DNA of 64,000 nt from Mya arenaria (GCF_026914265.1 NC_069135.1:28648738-28712737), one strand, 5' to 3'; shown: positions 22,518-34,209, counted from the stretch's first letter. The notes: generated from the letters alone by a model not told the origin. Program-made: numbers and translations.

Positions 22518-25500
22518 ATGGCTGCCTTCGTTCCGGTGAAATGCCGAAAACCAAAGAAAAAGCCTCCTACGGAAATAAAAAAGGACAGTGTGATAAAGAG
22601 GTTGACAGAAATAAAGTATGACATGAGCAAGATTACTGGGTTCACATTTTTTAAACGTTTTCCTTGTATTTTACATTTTATCATAGGTTTTCGCGACCTC
22701 GGGGCAGACTTTTTACTAATATCATTAAGGTACACTCTGAACAACTGAAATCTTCTGCCTACAAAGTTCTTGTCCGCCCACAGCTTGAATATTGCTCCAC
22801 AGTTTGGTGTCCTTTCACTGATACCCACATATACCAACTCAAATCGGTCCAATGTAGGGCTGCCAGATTGGCAATACATGACTATGGACAAACATCAAGA
22901 GTCACTAACATGATGCAGTCTTGACAGTGGCGTAGACTCGATCATAGAATATTAGATAACAGGCTTTCTGCTCTGTACAAAATAACACATAACCTAATAG
23001 CAACCCTTTATCTACCTTATCCCACTGACAAGACCATCTCGACATTATCACAGTTCCTCCAACAGATTAATGTCTGCCACCACCGACTACTACTACTTCT
23101 CTTTCTTCCCTAGAGCCGTCTTCCATTGGAACGACCTCCCACCTAACATAGTGGCCTGACCCACCCTGGTGCAGTTCAATCAGGCTGTCTATCAGATTGA
23201 ACATGTTTCCCCATAGGGAGCTATCTAAACTCTTTACTTTTTAAACCTAATCTGTACCTCCTTAGCTTAACTTTAAAAATTACTGTTTCTTTCACAACTT
23301 TTACTAACATTCTTGCAGCTTGACACGCAAATGTCTAGGTCCACAGTAAGGGTTTGACATTAATGGAAGACAGACAGATAGATAGAATATCAATATGCGC
23401 AAGAACAATCAAATATAGTATATTTCGAATTGGAAAAATGAGCAAAACTGTGAAAAATACATGTGTCGTAAGCGATGTGATACATCAGTAAGTAAGATTT
23501 AATGCGTTGCCAACAAGGATGTCAATACATGTTCACATAACTGGGTTTTACCATGACGGTACAATTAAAAAGGTGATATTCAAGCTATTGAATATAATGT
23601 AGCGGATCAATGAATCTGTTGTTTCCAAACTAACTTGTGTATATTAAAACAGTACTAATTAGTTTTGGAAAACTGGAATATTTATAATTTCGGGCTTCAA
23701 CTATTACGGACAAGAAAGAGTGCATGATTTTTATGGTTACGAATGAACATGTACCTTTGATTCTTATATTTCCATACGTACCCGTATGTTTTGTCAATTA
23801 AAAATGTTATGTAATTGTATGACAATGTGCTAATATAATGTGCTATCTGTACAATAAAAATACCTTTCAATGCCCAGAAACACCTGAAAGAACCTGTGCT
23901 ATAAAACTTTAGTAAGACCTTTAACAGAGTATGCGAGTTTAATATAGGACACTTGTACAAATCACTCAAAATTTATGATTGTTATATTGATTATAAATAC
24001 TAGTATCACTTTAATAAATAAAAAATTGGGATTAGATTTCCTTCATTTTTACCTTTTCTATTTTTTATAAATACAATGAAATAAAATTCAAAAGAATTAA
24101 TTAGAATGAACTTTTACATCATCCTTATTGGATTGCATCCTGGCTGTCAACTTGATTAATTTATTGATTGATTGATGTAAACTTATGTTAAACACACTCA
24201 ATATACTCTTTATAAAACATTAAACAGTAGATTAAAGGTTAACATTAACCAGTACCTAAATATATATATGACAGATATCTTTATTGTTTATTTAAGCAAA
24301 AATAAAAACCTACTTTCTTAGTGTTTGTGATAATGTCACTTTCTGTTCTTTGTGCATGCTCAAACCTCCAGAGATATTTTACTCATTTTTAGCTCTAGTG
24401 GTCAAGGCCAGAATAGCGTATGACATGGCACTATTTCTGTTGTGTGTGCTTCCATCCTTGTGTCTGTAAACAATTCTTTGTGAACCCGATAAAATCTTTA
24501 GGTTTGATAGTACATGTATCTTAATCAAACTTATCCAGTATAGATATATGTATTCATATGTTCTTTTCTTAAACAAACCAGATTGGCCCATGCATTACTT
24601 GATTATGGCACTTGAATATTATAAGAAAATGCTATTGTAGCTAAGTAAAAAAATACAGTCTACCCGAGATAACCTGTATTCAGTTGCATTAGTTATGTTG
24701 TTTTTTTATCCCCTTGCCTTTGTTAAAGAGGTGAATTGTACAGTTTAAAAGAGGCAACCTGTATTGACTCTGTGCATTTTGTTGTCTTTCTTGCCTTTGT
24801 CAATTATCAGTATGTTGCCTATCACCCATACATACAATCATGCTTTGGATTGAAAATGACCTAAAGAGCCAAGCCAGTAGGGAATAGGCCCTTCATTGTT
24901 ATTGTTCATATCTATCTGAGTAGAACATAAAATTTATGTTTAAACTCATTGACTTTTGTTTGTGTATTTTCAGGTATGACCTATCGTCTACACAGTTTTA
25001 TAAGAACCTCAATGGTAATAGTACGGGATATTTTTATTATCAATTCTCTACATATTCTCTTAAAAACTTATTGGATATTCTTACAAGGATATTAAATGTT
25101 TGTTCTGGAATGCAGTATAGTCATTAGGCATATAAATTTATCATTGCAAACACTAGTGGGTAGTCATTATAAATATCATTTGAATCTGACATCATTTTTC
25201 TTACTTCTGTTTTCCCCAAAATTTCTCTTTATTATGAAATCATTATTGTATCAACTGTCTGACAGTATTTTCATTACCGGTAGATAAGATACATATTCTA
25301 TTGTATTTCAGATAGTTTAAGGAGCCATTTTGAAGGTAATATGTTCCTTAACAATCAGTTGTCCGGTTAGCACAGTGGTTAGCGCCCTTGCTTCTTACCT
25401 AGACGACCTTGGTAAGATTCCCGGCCTGGGTCCACCTGTGTTTGGTTCTGGTCACCAAGCCAGACCAAGTGGGTTTCCTACAGGTACTCGCATTTCCCCC

Positions 25501-28500
25501 ACAAAACAGGACCACGCTCTTGCATAAAATTGTGCCAACGAAAGTCATTAATATCATGTTGCAATAACGTTTTACAATGATTGTCAAATAAAAAAAAGTT
25601 AAAACTAAAGATAAGCAAGTTCATTGTTCCGTCATCATTATCTGTTCACACTTTAATTTTGATACTTCTCATTTAAAAACTAAACTTTCATTTCTCAATC
25701 AACAACTTATTGTAGAAATTACCGATAGTGTAACTACATGGTATATCGTTTCCATATAAATGCAACACAGTAAAAATGCTTTTTACCAACAGAATGCGGG
25801 ACCAACTTAGACATTGTATGTTATGGACTGGGAAGTTTTGTTGAGTCATACATCGCTAAATATCAACTGGCCCTGTTACATGCTCTGAGAGAAAATTTAC
25901 AGGTATCAATGTTTGCGCTAATAAACAATTTCAAGTGTACATTTCTATGATAAATATAGTGAATATAATTATTGTTTCATAATCATTGAATATTTTGCAC
26001 AAGTTGAGAAACATAACAATGAAAAGAATGCCTTGACATTCCTAAAGATTAAGTTGTACCATGCTTGAGTCCCATGTTTCAGAGTGGTTTATTTTGTTAT
26101 TGGTTAAACATGAACTCTTCGTAAAGTAACAAGTACATAGAACTATTCTATAAGTAGTGAGTGTATAAATTACAATGAAGAAGGCTTGGGCGGACGGTTT
26201 GTGCTCGAGCATGAGGCCTCGCTCAACACGTGCATATACCCTTCGTGCTTCCTACTCCAGCCTGACCAGCCCGGCCCTTAGAGCCAATCCTTTTCCCAAA
26301 GATATACTGTACTTATGCAATGTTATTGAACAATGTCCTTGAACACATGGTACAAAACAGATACTTCACCCAAAACCCCTGTGTTTGAAATTATAATATC
26401 AATAACTTGGGTAGTTTGCAGGAAGTATGTACAATGTACATGTAAATATATCAGAATTTCTTTTTGTTTACAAGTTTGTTGTTCAGTCAATAAAATCATG
26501 TTCTTGCTCACCTTTTTCATTGGTAATACTTTAACTTTAAAATAGTTAAAACGGATGTACCTTTAGTTATTACTAGGGATGCAAACGAATATTCGAATAT
26601 TCGATCGAACGTTTAATATTCGAATGTCAAAATTGGTATTCGAATATTCGATGCTTTTTGTTTGGTAAATATAATAATAAACCTTTTTCCTACATCTGTG
26701 CTGTTGTATATATTAGCATGTCTTGTTTTTACAACGATTGGCCTCTAATTGCCAGAGGCGTGACGTGATGACACTATACCGGTACACGCGTCATATGTTA
26801 ATTAGGGACACATAGTCGGAGACTATAAACAGTACCCGTAATTTTACAAAAACTGGCTATAAGACAAGTGGCATCAAACAACTTTCAATTATTTTCGGTA
26901 AATTCTAATGACCATTATTGGATAATAAACGGAATCGGCAACCAAAGTGGTGTCATGGCTGTCAATTAAGCTGTGCAGTATTGCTCAAATCGCCGTGATG
27001 ATATGGATGACATGTGCTAGTTATATGCTGTTTTCCATGTTTCGATATAACATTCGTGCTTTGAAATGTAACTGTATAGAATAGCAATTTAGGTCATTGT
27101 TATACAATAGATGGGTCAATATTCAGGGTTATTTTCGTTTTATTATTTATCTAATTTCCGAGTAGGTTTGGTGTTTTCCTAGTTATATTTAGTATATGTC
27201 AATCCCAGAATGAGGCCGCTCGTCCTACAGAACGACCCGTTGGTGCATCATGACATTCAACCAGGCATTTACGATCTTCGCCTTTTTCAGTGGCTATTGC
27301 TTTTGTTCGATATTTTTGTAAATGGGGAATTTCATTGCCAATGTTTGCAAAAATCCGGGTCCTTCGCGGATACCGGCTACAACGAAGAAGGGTTAAAATG
27401 CCCCGGCTATTACTAAAGCAAACAATAAAAGTTGTTTACTACATTTCTTATACATTCATATTGGTAATCGAATATTCGAATATTCGATCGAAAGAATTAA
27501 CGAATATTCGAATATCAATTTTGCCATTCGTTTGCATCCCTAGTTATTACACATGTATTCCCATTTGTCTATAGGTAAGGTCCGAACAGTGTGAAGTTTA
27601 TGATCCAATTTTCACTGCCGATGAGAAGGGCGTGTTAGATGAGCTGGGATTTACAGTGTTAAGTAAAAATGAGGTGAGAGACGTAACAACTAAAACAAGT
27701 ACATGTATATTTACAACGTAAAATAGTTGCCTGTGATTACTTTTGGAAACCATGTATGATATAAAGTAAACATTTATGTCAGAAAATATTAGCTTTTTTG
27801 AATAATTTATAAATGTGTTAATTCGAAAATGTCAACTATGGTAGGCTGAAACTTAATAATACTGTTGTTAATTACTTTGTAAATGATCATTTTAAACATT
27901 ACTTAAGAGATATATGTTCTATTATCAGGAAGGCAAAAGACAGTGTAACCCAGACCGGACCACATTGTTCTATCTTCCGCACTGCGGTAAAGCTCTGTAT
28001 AACAATGTGTTGTGGGCTAACTGGGGTCCCCAGCTAGGAAGGGTTGTCATTGTTGGGAACAGCTTTGACTCCATGATAGAGAGGTGGGTGAGATTGTTTT
28101 GGAATGTGATAATTTTCCTTTCGATAGATTTGCAACCATGGCCCCCGTTTCTCGAACAATCTTAAAATCCTTATACCAGGATCAAGCTAAGCCCCTTTTC
28201 TTTTTCTTTTGGTATAGTTAGTGTAATATTCTTAAGTCTTGCAACATTTAAAAGAAGTTAGATTAAAGATCTTCTTTAATTTTTTATTAGGTAAAATAAG
28301 TTAAAACTTTTACGCTTTATTTTTCCAGAATTTGGGGGCAGGAGGTTTAATTGTGTATTTGGAAATTAAGAGTATACTCTGTTTAAAATATTTACATTTT
28401 GTATTCATGTCAAAGAAACCATTAACAGTGTGAACTAACCATATAAACATGAATGGGCACTGAAAGTTATTGTGTTCTTTATTAGCTCGTGCATTATGAA

Positions 28501-29473
28501 GTAATAATTATTTTTTCCTTTACTTCATTGTTTAGTTAAGCAAAAATAATTAATAACTTTCTTAGTATTGGCTGTATTTCTATTCACTTGCCTGTGCACA
28601 TATGATAAGTGCCAACTAACACACTAAATAACAAGAAAAATAATGAAAGAAACTTTGATGGTTGTTTTTATCAGATGCTTTCTAAATGACTTTATCAAAA
28701 TTGGTCTGGAGATCACATTGGCGGAAACATGAGTGCAAACATTGCTTTAACATAATCATTACATAGGCGGTTCAACTGAAATTTGTTCAGGATTTTTGCC
28801 AAGAAAAAACAACAACATTTTATAACTTTTAGTAAAATGAAAGAGATGCAATAAAAATATATAATGGTTTTACTCTACAATGTGCCTACATGTTTTTCAG
28901 GACTCCTCAACGAATACTGGAGCACACTGCAAATTATGTAGTAAAGGTACTATTTTCTTACTCGTGCTTATACTATTTGTACACATGTACATTTTTAAGA
29001 AGTAAATAAAAGTTTGGAACAGTTTTTAGCATAGGAGTATTTACATAAATTTAGAAATTAGCCCATTCAAAATTGCGCTGAGTTCCTTAGTCCTCATTTT
29101 AAGTTTTTTTGTATCAAATGCATAGCATATGAATTGAAAATGTTTGGCAGTTGCTCTGTACAATATGTAAGCTCACATAAAAAAGCTTCCAACAGTTTTG
29201 CATAAAAAGTAATATTAAACAAGTATTCTAACTTATAATAAATCTTTTCAGATTAAACAATATACCAAAGAATCTCCATTAGCTGTTCCTGATCAATACA
29301 ATGATGTGTTCAATGACACAAGTGTGATGAGTTTTCCTGACGATTTACTTCAAGAAGTGGACTCTGATATCTGGAAGGAGAATGCAGAACCTGTGTATGA
29401 AACTGATGATGCAGAAATAGTGCTTGATAAGAATAAAACAGATGAAATGTTTATTACAGAATACTTAGAATAA
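22518..29473 (+). CDS. SRRD: SRR1-like domain protein
   Basis: Seven exons join in phase to 256 residues: 22518-22615, 24974-25014, 25793-25902, 27575-27673, 27929-28083, 28901-28946 and 29252-29473. The family signature is clear: LDIVCYGLGSF and YQLALLHAL in exon 3, EVYDPIFTADE and LGFTVLSKNEEGKR in exons 4-5, FYLPHCGKALYNNVLWANW in exon 5, and a C-terminal YNDVFNDTS. SRR1 proteins are linked to circadian control in plants and heme regulation in animals; the biochemical activity is unsettled. The start is the first Met of a basic N-terminus (MAAFVPVKCRKPKKKP), shorter than in vertebrates. Intron 1 holds a LINE fragment and intron 3 a hAT-type miniature element. The last codons lie at a LINE junction (see findings). 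Confidence 0.92.
22676..23390 (+). mobile_element. 5'-truncated LINE fragment (CR1/Jockey-like)
   Basis: The plus-strand translation gives the region after the reverse-transcriptase domain of a non-LTR retrotransposon: SSAYKVLVRPQLEYCSTVW, then LKSVQCRAARLAI, SRVTNMMQS, a stop, and in the same frame WRRLDHRILDNRLSALYKI. Further on come HWNDLPPNIV-like residues, another stop and frame damage. It ends near 23390 in a short (AGAC/AGAT)n tail, the usual 3' end of such elements. It is sense-oriented in intron 1 of the SRR1-like gene and is a dead, truncated copy. Confidence 0.85.
24388..24600 (-). mobile_element. Truncated, inverted copy of the 13556-14702 family
   Basis: It begins TTTTTAGCTCTAGTGGTCAAG and continues with GTGTCTGTAAACAATTCTTTGTGAAC-type sequence. 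This matches the reverse complement of the right end of the element at 13556-14702 (CACAAGCAATTGTTTACAGAC and flanks). Similarity fades after about 24600. It lies in intron 1 of the SRR1-like gene. Confidence 0.55.
25361..25600 (+). mobile_element. tRNA-headed SINE
   Basis: The 5' part GTCCGGTTAGCACAGTGGTT carries an A-box-like promoter, and GGTAAGATTCCCGG a B-box-like one, in tRNA spacing. The body has GTGGGTTTCCTACAGGTACTC and TTTCCCCCACAAAACAGGACC, phrases common in bivalve SINEs. The 3' end is A-rich (AAATAAAAAAAAG). It lies in intron 2 of the SRR1-like gene. I did not assign a named family. Confidence 0.75.
26574..27542. mobile_element. hAT-type miniature element with intact 8-bp target duplication
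   Basis: The 969-bp element begins TAGGGATGCAAACGAAT and ends ATTCGTTTGCATCCCTA, a perfect 17-bp terminal inverted repeat. It is flanked by the exact 8-bp duplication GTTATTAC at 26566-26573 and 27543-27550, the hAT superfamily hallmark. Subterminal TATTCGAATATTCGA motifs are repeated at both ends. No transposase frame; the 68-codon open frame inside has no recognisable domain. It lies in intron 3 of the SRR1-like gene, ending 32 bp before exon 4. Confidence 0.93.
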
Positions 29474-30175
29474 TAATAATAATAATAATAACTTTATTTA
29501 AAGAAGGTAACACATTAAGACATAGGCATCATATTATAAACAAACATAACACACGACTTATTTACAATGTGGCCTTCTGAAAGAAACATACACACGCACA
29601 CACACATAAATGCTTAGAATGAAAATGCAAGCCATAAATCTATGTTATTTCAAAAGGGTATGTATTAAAATGTTATACGAAAACATAAAGAAACATGAAT
29701 AAAATACATTAATTATAACATCAATGCCGAACAATACATCAATTTGTACCTAAAGGTTAACAAATCATATCATTAAAATTAATTAACTTACAGTAGGACA
29801 GTCACACATGTATTTAACACCTTACTCGAGATATATATAATGTAAAAACAATAGTCATGGAATTATGCGTACAATTTTTACAACGGTTTTTGCAATTGAT
29901 TATGTAAAAAGAACTTTTTGCAGCAGGCTTTAAATGTCTTTTCCGTGTTCGATTTACGTATTCGTTCTGGTAAAGAGTTCCAAACTGTCCCACTGTAGCA
30001 TGCAAACGAGTGTTTCTTGTATTGAGTTTTATGTCGAATGTGGGCAATGTCTTGTCGCGTAGAAGATTGCAATCCATATCTTGTATTGTTTGATAACTTT
30101 ATAATGTCTCTTATATAACTCGGTGTAAGATTGTTAATAGATTTATATACCATAACAGCCGTCTTATATATATAA
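29471..30175 (-). mobile_element. 5'-truncated LINE at the SRR1-like stop codon
   Basis: On the minus strand, 29878-30153 encodes the end of a non-LTR retrotransposon polyprotein: VYKSINNLTPSYIRDI, then HSFACYSGTVWNSLPERIR, a conserved tail of L2/CR1/Rex-like elements. Its 3' end is the (TTA)n run seen on the plus strand as (TAA)n at 29471-29493. The left arm of the inverted duplication lacks the block: there GAATACATAAGATGAAATC is continuous, while here GAATACTTA and AAGATGAAAT are split by it. The insertion therefore postdates the duplication. Confidence 0.88.
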
Positions 30176-30779
30176 GATGAAATATCTCTAAGATTATGGT
30201 GTACTTTTAAATTGATAATATTTTTAAGATGTGTGTCAAATACTCATTTCGATATGTTATGGATAGTTAAAATTTGTAAATTGTTTTGTTTGCTGGCAAA
30301 TAAAAGTTTCTAAATCTCGGGTCTTGCTGTTTTTAGAGCTAAATAAATGAACCAATGAATGAAAGAAAACTGGTTGAGTCATTATTCATGCTCATTTATT
30401 TATTTTGATGAATTCTGAAATATGATTCTTAAGAGCACAATCTAAAATATAACAAAACAGTTTATGTTTGAATGTGACTTTTTGCGAAGTGCAAAATTGC
30501 CAATCCCCACTAGCAGCAGCTTACCTAAGTGGTATTATATTTTAAAGAGGGAGCTGTTGTATTGTCTTAGCGTTGGTGTTGTTGGTGGTGGAATTGCATT
30601 ATCATACCAAATCTTAAATGTTGGCGATGGATTGAAAACCAGGCCCCATTTTTTCAAACATCATAAGTCTCTTTTAACAGGATTATGCTAAGCTGTTAAT
30701 TTCTGCTCTGCAATAATTTGTGTAATGTTTACATTTTAAGAGTTTTTGGATTCTAAAAGGCAATGATCTTATGAAAAAG

Positions 30780-31490
30780 TTATTGTAAAGTTGCACCATC
30801 CTTCTGTCCGTCTGTGTGTCTGGCTCAACTTCTCCGGGCTGTGACTTTCTATTGTATGGACAGAATTTAAAATAACTTCCCACCTGTCTTTGGCATATAA
30901 AGACAACTGTGTCGCGAACAAGCCTGTGTTCCTACCTACTTTGAATACTGTGGAATGCTGCAAATGAGACATAGAGTTTAGATGGTCTGACCGGGGTGTA
31001 ACTTCCCACATATGTATGACATACCTAAACAACGAGTCGCTTGCAGGACCCGTGCCCCATCCTCTAAGGTCAAGGTCACACTTAGTGTTTGAATACTATG
31101 GAATGATGCAAATGAGAGTTTAGGTGGTCATGTCTGTCTGTAACGTTTTCATGTTTGGACAGATTTTAAAATAACTTGCCACATGTGTTTGACATACCAA
31201 GACAACGTGTCACGTGCAAGACATGTGTCACTACCTAAAAGGTCAAGGTCTCACTAAGTGTTTGAATACTATGGAATGCTGCAAATGAGACATAGCGTTT
31301 CGGTGGTCATATCATGGTGGCAACTTTCTCTTGTATGGACAGATTTCAAAATAACTTGCCATATTTTTTGACATATCAAGATAACGTGTCGCGTGCAAGA
31401 CTGGTGTCACGACCTCAAGTTCAAGGTCAAAAGAAGTGTTTGTTTACTATGGCATGTTGCATATAAGGACATAAAGGCACGTAAAGGCAA
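30780..31490 (-). repeat. Tandem core of a GTCTGTGTGTC-type element, right arm
   Basis: The block begins CCGTCTGTGTGTCTGGCTCAA, the same phrase as at about 63708, and contains about four diverged units near 170 bp marked by GGACAGATTTTAAAATAACTTGCC and GGTCAAGGTCACACTTAGTG. The shorter counterpart in the left arm lies at about 11280-11640. The family also opens at 63668. No coding capacity. Confidence 0.7.
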
Positions 31491-31557
31491 TGTTGTATTT
31501 GTAAGACCCACGCTGTATTGTTGTCAAGCATACAGGAGTTTCAATCCCATGGCACAG

Positions 31558-31760
31558 ACATGATGTCATGTGTTCTCGCAAATGCACCAACCATGTTGAT
31601 TAGACATAATGCCATGTGGTCTTGCAAATGTGCCAGCCATGTTGATTAGACATAATGCAATGGGGTCTTGCAAATGCACCAGCCATGTGAGTAAGACATA
31701 ATGCCATGACTGTGGTCTTGCAAATGCACCAGCCATATTGGTAAGACTTTATGAGCATTT
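31558..31760. repeat. 46-bp tandem array in the right arm
   Basis: Reverse complement of the 10700-11100 array, with about four units built on CTTGCAAATGCACCAGCCAT. It has fewer units than the left-arm array. Confidence 0.85.
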
Positions 31761-31820
31761 CATTGCTATTTTCTTCAATTTTGTCTATACTGACATTATT
31801 CAGCGTGGATGTCACCTTCG

Positions 31821-31841
31821 GAGGGGGGGGGGGGGGGGGTT
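31821..31841. repeat. Poly(G) run
   Basis: GGAGG followed by an uninterrupted run of about 17 G residues on the plus strand. Such runs are prone to length error and to G-quadruplex formation. The matching place in the left arm, near 10670, lacks it. Confidence 0.8.
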
Positions 31842-32148
31842 CATCACATACTGTGACAGCTATTGATTTTAATTATCAAAATTAATATTAAGAAAATGAC
31901 TTAATGCAACAAGCTTATTAAGCTGGTTACCCTTAAAAACCTAATTGGCATTGTGGCCAGATCTTAACATACACATATACAGGTCTGAAACAATGCTTTT
32001 GATGGAATGTGACAATATATCAACAAGCAGGGTTCTCCTATTTACATGATCATTTGTGTTTGATGTTGTTTTATAATATGAAACTAAATGTTATGACACT
32101 CTCGCAGTGATAAAGAAAGGGCACGTAGGTTTTCATCCACAACTAACT

Positions 32149-32578
32149 TAAAAGTTTGACTTCTATCTTATCATAAGGTGAACACATTTGAAATGTACTA
32201 TAAAAGGATGTTTGCAGATAAGGAATGTTGGTTACTATTTAATGTGCTCACACACTCACATTTTTGTTACAACATTGGAGAAAATGTAGTTATTTTTTTA
32301 AGAAACACAAAACCAACTGATATATAATTATAGGAACACATTTTTTGAAAATTCAAGCATACAAAAAGCATTTTGTTAACATTATATATAAAACAAACAT
32401 TTGCAATGTCTAAGCCAATAAAATATATACATGTATGTTAATAGTAAGACAGTCCATATAACAATTTGTTTTAGGATTGTTTCTGCCAGTCTTATCAATA
32501 CATGTGACAGTCAACTATCTCTCAGTCCATATAAGTCAACAAGACGTGGACTAAATTTCTTCTTCAGTCCCAGACAAG
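32149..32578. promoter_or_regulatory. 5' flank of the C1q-domain gene
   Basis: AT-rich, no repeat element recognised. A pyrimidine-rich AATTTCTTCTTCAG ends at about 32567, eleven bases before the ATG. It could be the acceptor of an intron in the 5' UTR, so the transcription start may lie further upstream. No promoter motif is assigned. Confidence 0.35.
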
Positions 32579-34209
32579 ATGAAACCAATGAAGAGTGTAT
32601 TGTTTGCACTGATAATTAATATTATTGTAAAAAATGCAAGTGCGGAAGGAAATGGAAAAAACATTGATATTGAAGAGTTGGCAAAGCGTGTTCTGGGTCT
32701 TGAACATGACAATACAATTCTGAAACAACAAGTTGCAAACTTAGCTGAGAAGGATGAAAAGCTAAACAATGAAATGGAGCTCCTTCGCACTGAAAATGTG
32801 ATCCTCAAAAATCAGTGTGAAATTGTGAAGAAGGATGTCTTTGATAAAGTTCAGAGTCTTGAAAAAGATGTTGAAATTTTGAAGTTTGCCCAAATGCCTT
32901 ACACAACTGATGATAAAAATGGTGAATATGTTAATGGCACAGAAAATATGACTTCTCCTGCTGCAATGAATGGGAATACAGGTAAAAACCATGAAGTAAA
33001 TTATTTTTACTGGCTAGTTCTTCTCATTTTTAGATCCGTCTTTTTGTAGAAGAAAACCCAGAGTTACTGTTATAGCCATGTTGTTCTTGTCCGGGTACAA
33101 AATCTTGACCATTACTCAAAACAAGTTATAGTCTTCATTTCTTCACTATTTGTTACCGTTAAAATTGAATGATATGTGTAAATGCAAGCCAACGTAAATA
33201 CGCGGAAAAATGTCAAACATGTCTCTATCAGTCTTCAAACCAAAGACAAAAAAGTTCTCATTTCTATAATCAATAAGCCATGCCCTTTAAACTATAAAGG
33301 CAGCAATAAGGAACAATTTGAATGCAAATATTGTCAACCTCTTTTAATAAGAATTGCTTAAATTAGTGTATTGGACTGATCCAATAATTATTTAAAAACA
33401 TTAAGTTTATCTTGGTTTGACTGTTCAAATGCTACAAGTGGCAACATGCATATGTTTAGTAAGACCTGTGATTCTGGTTGTAACATTTGACAAGTTAATA
33501 GGCCCATGTTTGACAGAGAATAACGGATGAGCATTACATGGCATCACCTTGCAGTGCTTACATTCATGCATTTACCGGTAATATGCAAATGATGTTGACA
33601 AGCTAGCAAACTTGATTATCAGTATAGAATGTAGATCAAACTTAAATCAAGAATGATAAGATGCCATTAACTTGCACAATAATAAATAATTGACCAGTGA
33701 TCATGAACTGGGAAACAGCTTCTATAAAACTTTTGAAAGGCTTAATCAATTTCTTTTTAGGCAGACATATTCGCCAGCTTTCACAGAGACAAGTTGCCTT
33801 CTATGCCACAATAACAGTTCACGACATCCAGCATGTTGGAAGCAACCAGGCCATCAAGTTTGACAGCATTCTCACCAATGTTGGCACAGCGTACAATCAG
33901 CACTCCGGCTATTTTACTGCCCCAGTACCAGGCATTTACGTCATCCATACAACCATTGCTGGATGGGGCGCACAAAGCAGTGACAAGCATAATTACCTTG
34001 ACATCTGTGTTAATTCCGTCAAACAAGCCGCACTCTATGGTGTCCCCTTCCAACAGGAGTCACAAACTCTGATTGTCTACCTGAATGCCGGAGACGTTGT
34101 TTCCGTTAAAAATGCTATTGTTGATGAAGCCATCCTTGGGAGCCACTATTCTTCATTTGCCGGATTTCTTCTTTATGAAACCGAAACAGAGCCAAGCTTG
34201 GGAAAATAA
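32579..34209 (+). CDS. Secreted coiled-coil C1q-domain protein
   Basis: Two exons, 32579-32981 and 33761-34209, join in phase to 283 residues. Residues 1 to about 22 (MKPMKSVLFALIINIIVKNA) form a signal peptide. About 30-112 are charged heptads (LAKRVLGLEHDNTILKQQV and following) with a regular a/d Leu, Val and Ile pattern, a trimerising coiled coil. About 143-277 is a C1q/TNF-fold domain: QVAFYATI at its start, YNQHSGYFTAPVPGIYV in the middle and SSFAGFLLYE at its end. There is no collagen region, so it belongs to the coiled-coil or cerebellin-like C1q proteins, hugely expanded in bivalves, many of which bind microbial ligands as haemolymph lectins. The role here is inferred from family. Met4 could serve as start instead. 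Confidence 0.92.

Larger units (their letters stand above)
28326..32148 (+). repeat. Right arm of the inverted duplication
   Basis: Homologous to the reverse complement of 10333-13553. It begins in intron 5 of the SRR1-like gene at about CCAGAATTTGGGGGCAGGAG, covers exons 6 and 7, and runs about 2.7 kb past the gene. It is longer than the left arm because of a LINE at 29471-30175 and an expanded AAGGTCAAGGTCAC-rich block near 30780-31480. It ends near 32148, where the match to 10333 stops (CACAACTAACTTAAAAG). Confidence 0.9.

Noticed and set aside
22616-22700. Unspliced extension of SRR1-like exon 1 (SKITG and onward)
   Set aside because: Splicing at AAA|GTATGA joins perfectly in phase to an exon that continues into the SRR1 domain; the extension runs into the LINE.
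22484-22891. 135-codon minus-strand frame across SRR1-like exon 1
   Set aside because: It is the antisense shadow of exon 1 and the LINE fragment.
27210-27574. Protein encoded by the first hAT-type element
   Set aside because: Frames of 68-94 codons have no transposase motif, BED finger or hAT dimerisation region; the element is non-autonomous.
33697-33760. Alternative start for the C1q protein at 33697
   Set aside because: It would lack the signal peptide and coiled coil; a consensus acceptor at 33751-33760 joins in phase to the upstream exon.
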